NCBI GenBank assembly: GCA_026388095.1
Contig: JAPLKL010000045.1
Coordinates: 1-64,000, forward strand
Direction: 5' to 3'
DNA length: 64,000 nt
Origin: Elusimicrobiota bacterium
GTDB lineage: Bacteria > Elusimicrobiota > Elusimicrobia > UBA1565 > UBA9628
Shown here: positions 48,519-56,259 of the stretch, in pieces
How positions within the stretch are numbered: the first letter of the stretch is position 1
Layout: each line of letters begins with the position of its first letter
Made by a program: the position numbers and the translations under genes
The notes under the pieces: generated by a model
Databases searched by the model: none
Told to the model about the DNA's origin: nothing
The model's input: only the letters and a program-made list of their open reading frames with translations

Positions 48519-50554
48519 CCGCATCCCTCCACGAGCCAGCGGGACTCGCCGCAAGGGCAGAAATCCATGGGGCAGGGTCGGGGGCAGGCGGAGGCCGCGA
48601 AGCCCTCGACGAGGCTGCCCAGGCGCAGCTCCGGCTTCTGGGGGACCTGTGTGCACCGGTACACGTCGCCCAGCTGGTTGATGTGGAAGTAGGACTGGCC
48701 GGAGCGGCAGGGCCTGCCGCGCGGGCTCTGGTCGCCCATGGCGTAGTCCAGGTCCGCGCTCAGGGCGGAGCGGGTCTCCTGGTTGAGCTCGTCGATGAGG
48801 CGCCGCTCCTCGGCCGTGTAGGCGGCGGGGTACCGGCGGCCTTCATAGGAGCCGACCATGGGCTGGACGCGGGTGATCAGGCCCTCGGACTTGAGCTCCC
48901 GGCAGTAGCGCGGGAGGTCCTTGAGATGCGGCGGGTAGGCCACGATGCAGACGCTGCAGTTGCGCAGGCCCAGCCCCTGGACGAAGAGCGCCCGGCGCAG
49001 GAAGCCCGCGAAGTCCGGGTCCTCGGTGGGATGGTAGCTCAACTGCACGCTGCCCCGTGCCATGTCCACCTGCTTGGCGAAGCTCTCCCATGGCGGGATG
49101 TCCCAGGATAGATTGGTGTTGAAGTTCCAGCGGTGCCAGCGGCCCAGGGCGGACATCAGCTCCGCGAACTGGGGATAGACCGTGGGCTCGCCGCCGTTGA
49201 AGGTGACGTAGCACTCCCCCAGGTCCTCGTGGATCCTGCCCCAGGCCTTCTGCAGCCCGTCCAATGCGGGAAGGCGGTTCAAGCCCGCCAGCTTTTTCCA
49301 ATCTTCGTGGAAGATGCAATACGGGCAGCGATAGTTGCAGGCCACGTGGAAGTTCCAATCGAAGACCACTCCGGAGGCGCAGTCCGCCAGCGTCTTGCGC
49401 TTGACCTCTTCCGGGACCGTGATCCGGCTGTTGCGGAGGACCGGCCCGGGGACGGCCGCCTGCTTGGCGAAGACCTCGCGCAGGCGGCGGTTATCCGATT
49501 GGTACCAGTTGGGGCACTTGGCGCAGTAAGGCATCAGGCGGCCGGAGAGCAGGCTCTCTCTGACCTCCCCCATGTCCTGATGGAACCAGGCCTCCTCGAA
49601 GCTCACCCGGTGCAGGTCGCCCTTGGTCTGCGCGCCCTCGCCGTAGCAGCAGGGCGAGATGAAGCCGTTGGGGGTTATGGTCGCGTAGAACCAGGGGAAG
49701 TAGCAGGGCACGCGGGCTTGCGGGGGGCCGGAGGGCGGCTGCGCCGGCGCCGCTGCCTGCGGCGGGTCTTGGTAGGTGATTTGGAAATCATGGGAGATCC
49801 CGTAGGAGTCGAGCAAGTCTTTGTACTTGGGTACAAGCTCCCGATATTGCCGCTTGTCCTCCTCGCGCATCTCCAGGTCTTGGACGAACTCGGGATAAGG
49901 GGCGTTGTGCATGGGGAAGACCCCCACGTTGCCCACCCCGTGGGCCTTGGCGAGCTCGATGATCCGGTCGATCTGCCGAAAACTGCGCCGGGTCAGCACC
50001 ACGTGGAAGCTCAGGTACGGCGTCTTGCGCTGGAGCGCGGACTTGAATCGGTTGAGCCGTTCCAGGGCCTGCGTCACGCGCGCGAAGCTCCCCGGCAGGT
50101 CCGTGATGTAGTCGTGTGTCTCGGCGTCGCCGCCGTGCAGGCTGAAGATGATCTCGTTCCAGCCGGAGCGCACGAAGCCCTCGGCCAGGGCCTCGTCGAT
50201 CAAGGTCCCGTTGGTCAGCAACGTGCAGACCACCTCTTTCTCGGCGATGAGGGGGAACATGCGGGTGAGCAGCCGGCGCTTGAGCAGCGGCTCGCCTCCG
50301 CCGCGGAAGAAGATGCGGCGCGTGCCCATCTCGACTGCCTTCTCCAGGATCTCATACCAGCGGTCGTCGGAGAGGTCCTTGGCGCGGCGGTAGTAGTCCG
50401 CGGACTCGGCCTTCTTGCGGCAGAACCGGCAGTTCACGTTGCAGGCCGTGATCGGGCTGACCTCCATGTAGTAAGGGGCCCGGGGCTTGCCCGCGAACCA
50501 GGAGGCCACGATCTCGGCCTTGGGCTCGTCCAGCTCCTTTTCCGTGTCGCTCAT
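48515..50554 (-). CDS. Tandem protein with two radical SAM domains (SPASM-type plus YPxxYT-type)
   Basis: 679 aa from ATG 50554, overlapping the upstream stop by 4 nt; the longer open frame to 51922 is not coding upstream. Domain 1 (about 1-390) has ACNVNCRFC (Cys38, 42, 45), IFFRGGGEPLLKRR and a SPASM-like tail (VPCYFPWFYATITPNGFISPCCYGEG, MPYCAKC). Domain 2 begins near residue 405 with HVACNYRCPYC, then YVTFNGGEPTVYPQF. The motif is GSYEGRRYPAAYTAEER, and the end has PRPCPMDFCPCGESRWLVEGCG. The two halves correspond to the separate genes at 52932 and 52100, in the same order. Confidence 0.85.
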   Translation of the reverse strand: MSDTEKELDEPKAEIVASWFAGKPRAPYYMEVSPITACNVNCRFCRKKAESADYYRRAKDLSDDRWYEILEKAVEMGTRRIFFRGGGEPLLKRRLLTRMFPLIAEKEVVCTLLTNGTLIDEALAEGFVRSGWNEIIFSLHGGDAETHDYITDLPGSFARVTQALERLNRFKSALQRKTPYLSFHVVLTRRSFRQIDRIIELAKAHGVGNVGVFPMHNAPYPEFVQDLEMREEDKRQYRELVPKYKDLLDSYGISHDFQITYQDPPQAAAPAQPPSGPPQARVPCYFPWFYATITPNGFISPCCYGEGAQTKGDLHRVSFEEAWFHQDMGEVRESLLSGRLMPYCAKCPNWYQSDNRRLREVFAKQAAVPGPVLRNSRITVPEEVKRKTLADCASGVVFDWNFHVACNYRCPYCIFHEDWKKLAGLNRLPALDGLQKAWGRIHEDLGECYVTFNGGEPTVYPQFAELMSALGRWHRWNFNTNLSWDIPPWESFAKQVDMARGSVQLSYHPTEDPDFAGFLRRALFVQGLGLRNCSVCIVAYPPHLKDLPRYCRELKSEGLITRVQPMVGSYEGRRYPAAYTAEERRLIDELNQETRSALSADLDYAMGDQSPRGRPCRSGQSYFHINQLGDVYRCTQVPQKPELRLGSLVEGFAASACPRPCPMDFCPCGESRWLVEGCG

Positions 50555-52113
50555 CCTTGGAGTCCTTTGACCCGGCTGAGTACGAACTCGTTGGTCGGGT
50601 CCTCCTTCAGGTAGCTGCGGTAGCGCTCCAGCGCCAGCGCCGGCTCCCGGCGCGCCTCGTGGTAGCCGGCCATGGAGAAGTCCAGGTAGGCGGGCAGGGG
50701 CATGTCCAGGCCGTCGACCATCCGCGCTCCCAAGGACGAGGCCAGCTCGCGGAAGGCCCGGAAGCGCTCCAGGCGCACCGGGTAGGTGTTGCGGCCGTCC
50801 TGCGACTGCCAATAGAGGGGGTCCTGGCCCTTGGCCACGCCCCACTTCTCCGGGTCGCGCAGCAGCGGACCGTCGAGATGGGCCAAGGTGTAGCTGGGGA
50901 AGACTTGGTGGATGTAGGGGTGCATCTCCCGGAGGAAGTCCAAAGTGGCGGCGAAGTCCTCGTCGGTCTCGCCGGGATGGCCGAACATGAAGTTGCCCCG
51001 GGTCTTGAGGCCGGCGCGGTCTATGTTCTTGAGCACGGTCTTCATCTGCTCCACGGTCTGGCCCTTGCCCATCAGGTCCAAGACCTTCTGCGAGCCGGAT
51101 TCCAGGCCGAGGATGAGCAGCCGGCAGCCCGCTTCGCGGAGCTTCACGCAGAGCTCGTAGGTCATCTCCGGGCGGACGAGCGCGTTGCACTCCTTCCAGG
51201 GCAGCTTGGGCCCGGGACCTGCGGCCAGCAGCTCGGCCAGGCGGGCCAGCTTGCGCATGTCGCCGTTGATGAGCAGGTCGTAGAATTTGATCTCGCTGTC
51301 CGGGTGTCCCAGGCTGGGCATGACCTTGCGCTGGTGCATGATCTCGGCGTGGACGCGTTCCCCGCTCATCTGGCGGAAGCCCTTCCAGGCGGTCCAGTGC
51401 CCGCAGTAGGAGCAGTGCCGCACGCAGCCGCGGCTGCTCATCAGCGGCAGGTCGTGCGGCCCCAGCTGGGGCGTGCCGTAGAGGCTCATGTCGAACGGGG
51501 AGAAATCCGCGAAAGGCAGAGTGTCGAGGTCTACCGGAGCTCTCAGCCCGGTGGACAGGGGGCGGCCCCGCGCGTCTCGGATGAAGAGGCCGGGACAGCC
51601 CGGCGGGGCGCAGCCCGCGGCGAGCGCGGCCAAGGGGTGCTCGCCGTCGCCCGGGACCACGGCGTCCACCTCTTTGCGGCCCAAGATGGTCTCCACGGTG
51701 CTCGGAGTCGTGGTGAAGATCTGTCCGCCGAAAACGACCAATGCGTCGGGCCGCCGGGCCTTGATCCAGCGGGCCAGGATCAGGCTGGCCGCGAAGGAGC
51801 AGGCGGTCACCGAGAAGCCGGCCACGGGCGCGGGCGAGGAGACGATGCGCTCCAGGAAGCGAGCTTCGATGAAGCCGCGGTCCTGCTCCAGGATCTGGGC
51901 GGCCAGCTCCTCTCCGGCCCAAACCGTGTTGGTCTCCTCGGACCAGAGATTGTGGCCCGGCCTGTGGCGGCGGTGGTAGAGCTCCACGCTGATGTCCATG
52001 ACCTCGGAGTCCAGGCCTTCCCGGCGCAGGAAGGCGTAGAGCTGGGCCAAGGCCAAAGGCGGCTCGCAGGCGGCCAGCGGCATCTGGATGAGGAAGACCT
52101 TACCGCGGGGCAC
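50551..52113 (-). CDS. B12-type radical SAM enzyme
   Basis: 520 aa from GTG 52113, 14 nt inside the upstream gene. The cobalamin-binding-like N-terminus (about 1-165) includes KVFLIQMPLAACEPPLALAQLYAFLRREG, VVFGGQIFTTTPS and VVPGDGEHP. The radical SAM motif is SSRGCVRHCSYC (Cys230, 234, 237), with LLILGLESGSQKVLDLMGKGQTV and NFMFGHPGETDEDF. The C-terminal 60 residues are a TPR-like tail. It differs from the two 42853/47073 paralogs, so it may have a different reaction. It lies between the split radical SAM pair and the fused protein. Confidence 0.85.
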   Translation of the reverse strand: MPRGKVFLIQMPLAACEPPLALAQLYAFLRREGLDSEVMDISVELYHRRHRPGHNLWSEETNTVWAGEELAAQILEQDRGFIEARFLERIVSSPAPVAGFSVTACSFAASLILARWIKARRPDALVVFGGQIFTTTPSTVETILGRKEVDAVVPGDGEHPLAALAAGCAPPGCPGLFIRDARGRPLSTGLRAPVDLDTLPFADFSPFDMSLYGTPQLGPHDLPLMSSRGCVRHCSYCGHWTAWKGFRQMSGERVHAEIMHQRKVMPSLGHPDSEIKFYDLLINGDMRKLARLAELLAAGPGPKLPWKECNALVRPEMTYELCVKLREAGCRLLILGLESGSQKVLDLMGKGQTVEQMKTVLKNIDRAGLKTRGNFMFGHPGETDEDFAATLDFLREMHPYIHQVFPSYTLAHLDGPLLRDPEKWGVAKGQDPLYWQSQDGRNTYPVRLERFRAFRELASSLGARMVDGLDMPLPAYLDFSMAGYHEARREPALALERYRSYLKEDPTNEFVLSRVKGLQG

Positions 52114-52945
52114 CGGTCTCCTCCTGTACCAGCCACTGCGATTCGAAGGGGCACCATTCCTGCATGCAGGGCCGGGGCTCCGGCCACAGGGCGAAATCCG
52201 GGGCGAAGAAGTCCCCGAGGGCGCGGTCTTCGTGGCGAGTGCAGCGGTCCACCATGCCGTCGCCGCGGATGAGCGCGTAGCGCTGGCCCGCGCGGCACAG
52301 CTTGCCCTTGGGCGTCAGCTCCTGGAGCTGAAAGCCCAGCTTCTGGTCCGAGGTGTCCTTGTTGGGGGAGATTTCCGCTATGGCCCGCTTCTCTCCCTCG
52401 TCGTTGCCGAGGTGTTGGCCCGACATCAGGGGCAGGGGCACCAGGATCAGGCCGTGCTCCGCGAAGCGGGCCTGGTACTCCGGCATGCGGTCCATCTGCT
52501 TGGGGTCGGCCACGAAATACACCGAGCGCTTGGGCGGCCAGCGCTGAGGGAGGTAGTCGCGGACCGCCACGGCCTTGGCGAGGAAATCCTCGAAAGAGAC
52601 CTGCGTGGGATGGAAGGTCGCCGAGATTTTGAAGACATCGGGGCTCAGTCCCGGGACCAGGCGCTCCACCTGCCAGGCGAGGTTGGTGCACAGGTCCACC
52701 GTGTGCAGCGCGGCCAGGGCTTTGACCAGGTCGTAGAAGCCCGGATAGACGGATGGCTCGCCGCCCGACATGTAGATGTAGCAGCGGCCGTAGCGCTGCC
52801 GCATGCGCTGCCAGGCCGCCAGCCAGTCTCCGACGGGGCGCGGCTTACCCGCGGGCGGCAGGACGCAGTACGGGCAGCTGTAGCCGCAGGCGTAGGTCAG
52901 GTCCAGGCCGAAATGCACGGTCTGGGGGAGGTCATCTGCGGGCAT
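52100..52945 (-). CDS. Radical SAM protein resembling the second half of the tandem protein
   Basis: 281 aa. The core motif is YACGYSCPYC (Cys20, 24, 27), followed by CYIYMSGGEPSVYPGF. The YPxxYT segment is degenerate (PLMSGQHLGNDEGEKRAI). C-terminal Cys motifs are GKLCRAGQRYA, VDRCTRHEDRALGDF and RPCMQEWCPFESQWLVQE, which match the paralogs' ends. It overlaps the SPASM-type gene upstream by 14 nt. Together with that gene it mirrors the domain order of the fused 48515 protein. Confidence 0.8.
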   Translation of the reverse strand: MPADDLPQTVHFGLDLTYACGYSCPYCVLPPAGKPRPVGDWLAAWQRMRQRYGRCYIYMSGGEPSVYPGFYDLVKALAALHTVDLCTNLAWQVERLVPGLSPDVFKISATFHPTQVSFEDFLAKAVAVRDYLPQRWPPKRSVYFVADPKQMDRMPEYQARFAEHGLILVPLPLMSGQHLGNDEGEKRAIAEISPNKDTSDQKLGFQLQELTPKGKLCRAGQRYALIRGDGMVDRCTRHEDRALGDFFAPDFALWPEPRPCMQEWCPFESQWLVQEETGAPR

Positions 52946-54020
52946 GCGCGTCCTCCCCCAGCCAGCGCCGGATCTCGGAGTTGTTGTCGGCGTACATGGT
53001 CGTGCAGTCCTTGCAGAAGGGCAGGAGCTTGCCTTCGGCCATGGCCGCCCGGTACTCGCGGGCGTCGCCTTCCTCCCAGGCCTGCCGGAAGGTCACGGTG
53101 TTGAGGTTGGCGCGCGAGCGGTGGGTCTCCTCCGCGTAGCAGCAGGGCACGATGCTCCCGCCTGGAGTGATGGAGGCCTGGTACCACGGGTAGAAGCAGG
53201 GAATGCCTTCCGGCCGCGGGGCGGGGCCGGCCTCGCGCCGCACGTAGTCGGAGCGCCGGAACCTGTCGAAGTTGTGCGATATGCCGTAGCGCCCGAGTTT
53301 CTCCAGGCAGTCGGGCAGCAAAGCCGAGAAGCGCTCCTCCAGGTCCGGGGTCATCAGCAGGTGCCGCGCGCTCTCGTCGCGCAGGCTCATGGAGTCGAGT
53401 TCCAGGTGTTCCACGCCCTCGCGGTGCGCCAGCTCGATGAGCGGCGCGAGGCGGTCGTGGTTGGCCTTGGTCAGCACGCAGTGGAAGGCCAGACGCGGCA
53501 GAGACGAGCCGGTCGCGGCCTTGGCCGCGCGCAGCCGCGCCAGGCCCGCCATCACCGAATCGAATACGCCGGGCCGGGCGCGCAGGAAATCGTGGGTCGC
53601 GGCGTCCGGGCCATCGAGGCTGATGGTGACCTGATCCCAGCGGGTCGCCACGAAGAGGCGCGCCAGCTCGTCGTCGATGTGGGTCCCGTTGGTGACGAGG
53701 TGGCCGCAGGCTCCCCGCACCTTCACCAAAGGCACGAGCCGGCGCATGAGCTCGCGGCGCAGCAGGGGCTCGCCGCCGCCCTTGATGAAGACGAAGCGCA
53801 CTCCCATGGACAGGGCCTCGTCCGCCAGCTCCAGCCAGCGCTGGTCCGAAAGCTCGGTGTTACGCTCGCGATAGGTCTTCAAGCCGTCCTGCCTGCGGCA
53901 GAACAGGCAGTTGAGGTCGCAGGCCATGGTGGGGCTCAGATGCAAGGTGTGTGGCCCTTGCGGGACGGCGCGCTCCAGCCAATCGCGCAGGCGTTGCACC
54001 AGTTCGCAGTCCTTGGTCAT
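52932..54020 (-). CDS. Radical SAM/SPASM-type protein resembling the first half of the tandem protein
   Basis: 362 aa from ATG 54020, overlapping the upstream stop by 4 nt. It has LSPTMACDLNCLFC (Cys34, 38, 41), VFIKGGGEPLLRRELM and QVTISLDGPDAATHDF. A SPASM-like end has IPCFYPWYQASITPGGSIVPCCYAEE and LLPFCKDCTTMYADNNSEIRRWL. It aligns with domain 1 of the fused 48515 protein (SPITACNVNC..., FFRGGGEPLLKRR, ITPNGFISPCCY). Such domains carry additional Fe-S clusters. The function is unknown. Confidence 0.85.
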   Translation of the reverse strand: MTKDCELVQRLRDWLERAVPQGPHTLHLSPTMACDLNCLFCRRQDGLKTYRERNTELSDQRWLELADEALSMGVRFVFIKGGGEPLLRRELMRRLVPLVKVRGACGHLVTNGTHIDDELARLFVATRWDQVTISLDGPDAATHDFLRARPGVFDSVMAGLARLRAAKAATGSSLPRLAFHCVLTKANHDRLAPLIELAHREGVEHLELDSMSLRDESARHLLMTPDLEERFSALLPDCLEKLGRYGISHNFDRFRRSDYVRREAGPAPRPEGIPCFYPWYQASITPGGSIVPCCYAEETHRSRANLNTVTFRQAWEEGDAREYRAAMAEGKLLPFCKDCTTMYADNNSEIRRWLGEDAHARR

Positions 54021-54958
54021 CGCGGCTCCGGGACCGCATAGGTCTCGAATCTCCAGAGGGGCTTCCAAGTCTGCTCCTCGCCCTGGAGCATCGGTTTCCA
54101 GCAGGAGCAGGCTGCCAGGTCGCAGGGCCGGGCCTCGTCGAACAGGCGGAAGCCGGGGTCGAGGAGGTTGCCCACGAGGAATTCCTTGCGCCTCTCCGGC
54201 GGGACCGGGGTGCAGCAGCGCACCACGCTGCAGTCGGGCTGGATCTTGGCGTAGACCGCGCCGTGCAGGCAGAGCCGGGTCTTGGCCTCGGGCAGGCGGT
54301 CCTGCTTCTCTACGTACCAGTCGAAATAGCGCTTGTTGACCTCATGGATGTGGCCCGGGGCAGTGGCGTCGATCGCGACTTTGAGCAGGCGCTTTTCCTC
54401 GTCGCTGTAGGAGTCCGGATAGGGCTTGTCCTGGTGCCGGCCGCGGAAGGGCAAGAGCACGGAATCGAGGCCCTGGGAGGCGAAGAAGTCCTTGGCCGCG
54501 ATGAGCTTGTCCAGCAGGGGGGGGTAGCCCACCATGTGCACCGAGCCCATGAAACCGTGCGATTGGAGCAGGCGGCATTTGGCCGCGAACTCCTGCATGT
54601 CCCGGTAGAAGCCGGGATGAAAGCTGGGCTCGATGCGCGCCGCGCCCTGCGGCACGCGCCGGATGAATTCCTCCGCATCCCAGTACATGTTGGAGGAGAG
54701 GTCCAGGAAGTGCCGCTGGCCGAGCCGTTCGAGCAGCTTCATGAAATCGGGGTAGGTGAAGGGCTCGCCGCCTGCGAACTTGATGATGCAGCTGCCGTAA
54801 CGGTCGTAGATCCGGTCCCAGGCCGCGATCAACCGGTCCAAGCCCGGGTAGGAGTTCTCCAGGAAGACGTCCTTCTGCCCGGTGGTGATGAAGCAGTAGG
54901 GGCAGCGGTAGTTGCAGGAATGGTGGATGGTCCAGGTCAGGAACAGGCGCTGGTTCAT
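54017..54958 (-). CDS. Radical SAM protein of the YPxxYT paralog family
   Basis: 313 aa. The core motif is IHHSCNYRCPYC (Cys15, 19, 22), followed by CIIKFAGGEPFTYPDF. The family motif is FRGRHQDKPYPDSYSDEEK. C-terminal Cys residues are RLCLHGAVYAKI, VVRCCTPV and RPCDLAACSCWKPML. It starts at ATG 54958, overlapping the small MBL-like gene stop by 4 nt. It belongs to the large array and shares about 300-aa length and layout with the 41948, 55224 and 63333 proteins. Confidence 0.8.
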   Translation of the reverse strand: MNQRLFLTWTIHHSCNYRCPYCFITTGQKDVFLENSYPGLDRLIAAWDRIYDRYGSCIIKFAGGEPFTYPDFMKLLERLGQRHFLDLSSNMYWDAEEFIRRVPQGAARIEPSFHPGFYRDMQEFAAKCRLLQSHGFMGSVHMVGYPPLLDKLIAAKDFFASQGLDSVLLPFRGRHQDKPYPDSYSDEEKRLLKVAIDATAPGHIHEVNKRYFDWYVEKQDRLPEAKTRLCLHGAVYAKIQPDCSVVRCCTPVPPERRKEFLVGNLLDPGFRLFDEARPCDLAACSCWKPMLQGEEQTWKPLWRFETYAVPEPR

Positions 54959-55254
54959 GGGGCGGGGCGCTCCACGATGTAGCTCAAGCCGCCCGGGACA
55001 GAGGCCGCGGTCACTTCCACGCCGAGCACGGTCTGCTTCTGCCCGGGCCGCAGGACCAGTTGGTTGAGAGGCAGGCCCTGGATGACTTCGGCCGGGCCGG
55101 CCACCACGGTCTGCGGCCGGGAGACGCGCATGATGTCGGGCCGCGAGCAGGGTCCCGTGCCGGTGAGCAGGATGAGGTCGGCGGCAGGCAGGTCCTGGCT
55201 CTGACCCGCGGGGTCAATATAGATCAGGGGGCGGTCGGCGCGGGATTCTGGCAT
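54955..55254 (-). CDS. Small protein resembling a fragment of an MBL-fold (UlaG-like) hydrolase, metal ligands absent
   Basis: 99 aa from ATG 55254. The open frame continues to 55473 inside the radical SAM gene; ATG 55266 is an alternative. The stretch ADLILLTGTGPCSRPDI occupies the place of the DLILITHTHGDH metal motif of UlaG-like metallo-beta-lactamase-fold proteins but lacks every His and Asp ligand. RPQTVVAGPAEV, LRPGQKQTVLGVEVTA and SYIVERPA then follow the typical order. This assignment is by pattern only. An intact frame tightly coupled at both ends (31-nt overlap upstream, ATGA downstream) suggests it is expressed, perhaps as a binding subunit. Confidence 0.5.
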   Translation of the reverse strand: MPESRADRPLIYIDPAGQSQDLPAADLILLTGTGPCSRPDIMRVSRPQTVVAGPAEVIQGLPLNQLVLRPGQKQTVLGVEVTAASVPGGLSYIVERPAP

Positions 55255-56195
55255 GGCTCCGTCCATCGGTTGTGGAACCGCTCGGCTTGGTCCACCAGCC
55301 AGCGGTACTCCCACTCGCAACAGTCGCAACGGCAGGGCCGCGGCGCTTCCCAGAGCGCCAGGTCCTGGTCGAAGAAGCTGCCGAGCGGCTCCCATCTTTG
55401 GGTCGCGTATTCTCCGCAACGGTAGACCGTGGCGTCGTCCTCGATGCGCACGTGCTGATAGCCGGCCCGGCACAGGCGGCCCTTGGGCGATTCGCGGCCG
55501 AGGATTTGGCGCACGAATTCCTTATGGGGGGCGTTGGCGTCGTTGTCCTCCACGTTGACCGAAGCGCCGGAGATGAGGGCGCGCTCCTCGGCCGTATAGC
55601 TCTCCGGATAGCGGCGGCCCTGGTAGTCTCCCTGGAAGGGGTTGACGACGAAGGTGAGCTCCTTCCGCGCGAAGAGCTCCCGGAATCCGGCGAGGCGGCC
55701 CAGCAGGTCGGGGTAGGCCACCAACCGGTTGATGTAGGAGAAGCCTGCGTCGCGCACCAGCTGCGCACGCTCCAAGAAGGCTTGCGTGTCCACGGAATGG
55801 GGATGAAAGCTGATCTCGAAGCTCAAGCGTTCGCGGCGCGCGCGCGCCAGGAACCGCGCCAGGCGCTCGCGCGGCCAGGACAGGTTGGTGTCGAAGGCGA
55901 CCCAGAACCAATCCCCAAGCTTGAGCACCAGCTCATCGAAGCCGGGGTAGATGGTGGGCTCGCCTCCGGTCATGATGATGTTGCCCTCGCCGTGGCGCCG
56001 GTGCATGCGCTCCCAGCCCTCCAGCCATTGCGCGGCGCTATAATGCTGCGCGGTCTGGCGCCGGTCGGTGGGGACCAGGCCGTAGACGCAGTAGGGACAA
56101 CGGTAATTGCAGCGCCCGGAGACCATCCAGAAGTACTCTATGCGCCGCTGTTTGGGCCAAGAGCCGGCTGAGGGCTGGGGCATCGGGGAGTCCAT
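55224..56195 (-). CDS. Radical SAM protein of the YPxxYT paralog family
   Basis: 323 aa from ATG 56195 or 56183. The core motif is VSGRCNYRCPYC (Cys29, 33, 36), then NIIMTGGEPTIYPGF. The clearest family motif reads FQGDYQGRRYPESYTAEER. The C-terminal Cys motifs are GRLCRAGYQHVRI, TVYRCGEYA and RPCRCDCCEWEYRWLVDQ. It is the first gene of the minus-strand array, divergent from the SGNH gene at 56260. A minus-strand TAGAAT overlaps the start region. The substrate is unknown. Confidence 0.8.
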   Translation of the reverse strand: MDSPMPQPSAGSWPKQRRIEYFWMVSGRCNYRCPYCVYGLVPTDRRQTAQHYSAAQWLEGWERMHRRHGEGNIIMTGGEPTIYPGFDELVLKLGDWFWVAFDTNLSWPRERLARFLARARRERLSFEISFHPHSVDTQAFLERAQLVRDAGFSYINRLVAYPDLLGRLAGFRELFARKELTFVVNPFQGDYQGRRYPESYTAEERALISGASVNVEDNDANAPHKEFVRQILGRESPKGRLCRAGYQHVRIEDDATVYRCGEYATQRWEPLGSFFDQDLALWEAPRPCRCDCCEWEYRWLVDQAERFHNRWTEPCQNPAPTAP

Positions 56196-56240
56196 TCTAA
56201 TGGGGAAAAAGCGGCGGGCGGGCCTTCAAAAAGGATAGCA

Positions 56241-56246
56241 TATAGC
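56241..56246 (+). promoter_or_regulatory. -10-like TATAGC before SGNH gene 56260
   Basis: TATAGC within GCATATAGCAAC lies 13 nt before ATG 56260 and 4 nt before an alternative TTG 56251. The intergenic region of about 60 nt also serves the divergent radical SAM array. The call is weak. Confidence 0.3.
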
Positions 56247-56259
56247 AACTTTGCAGCGC

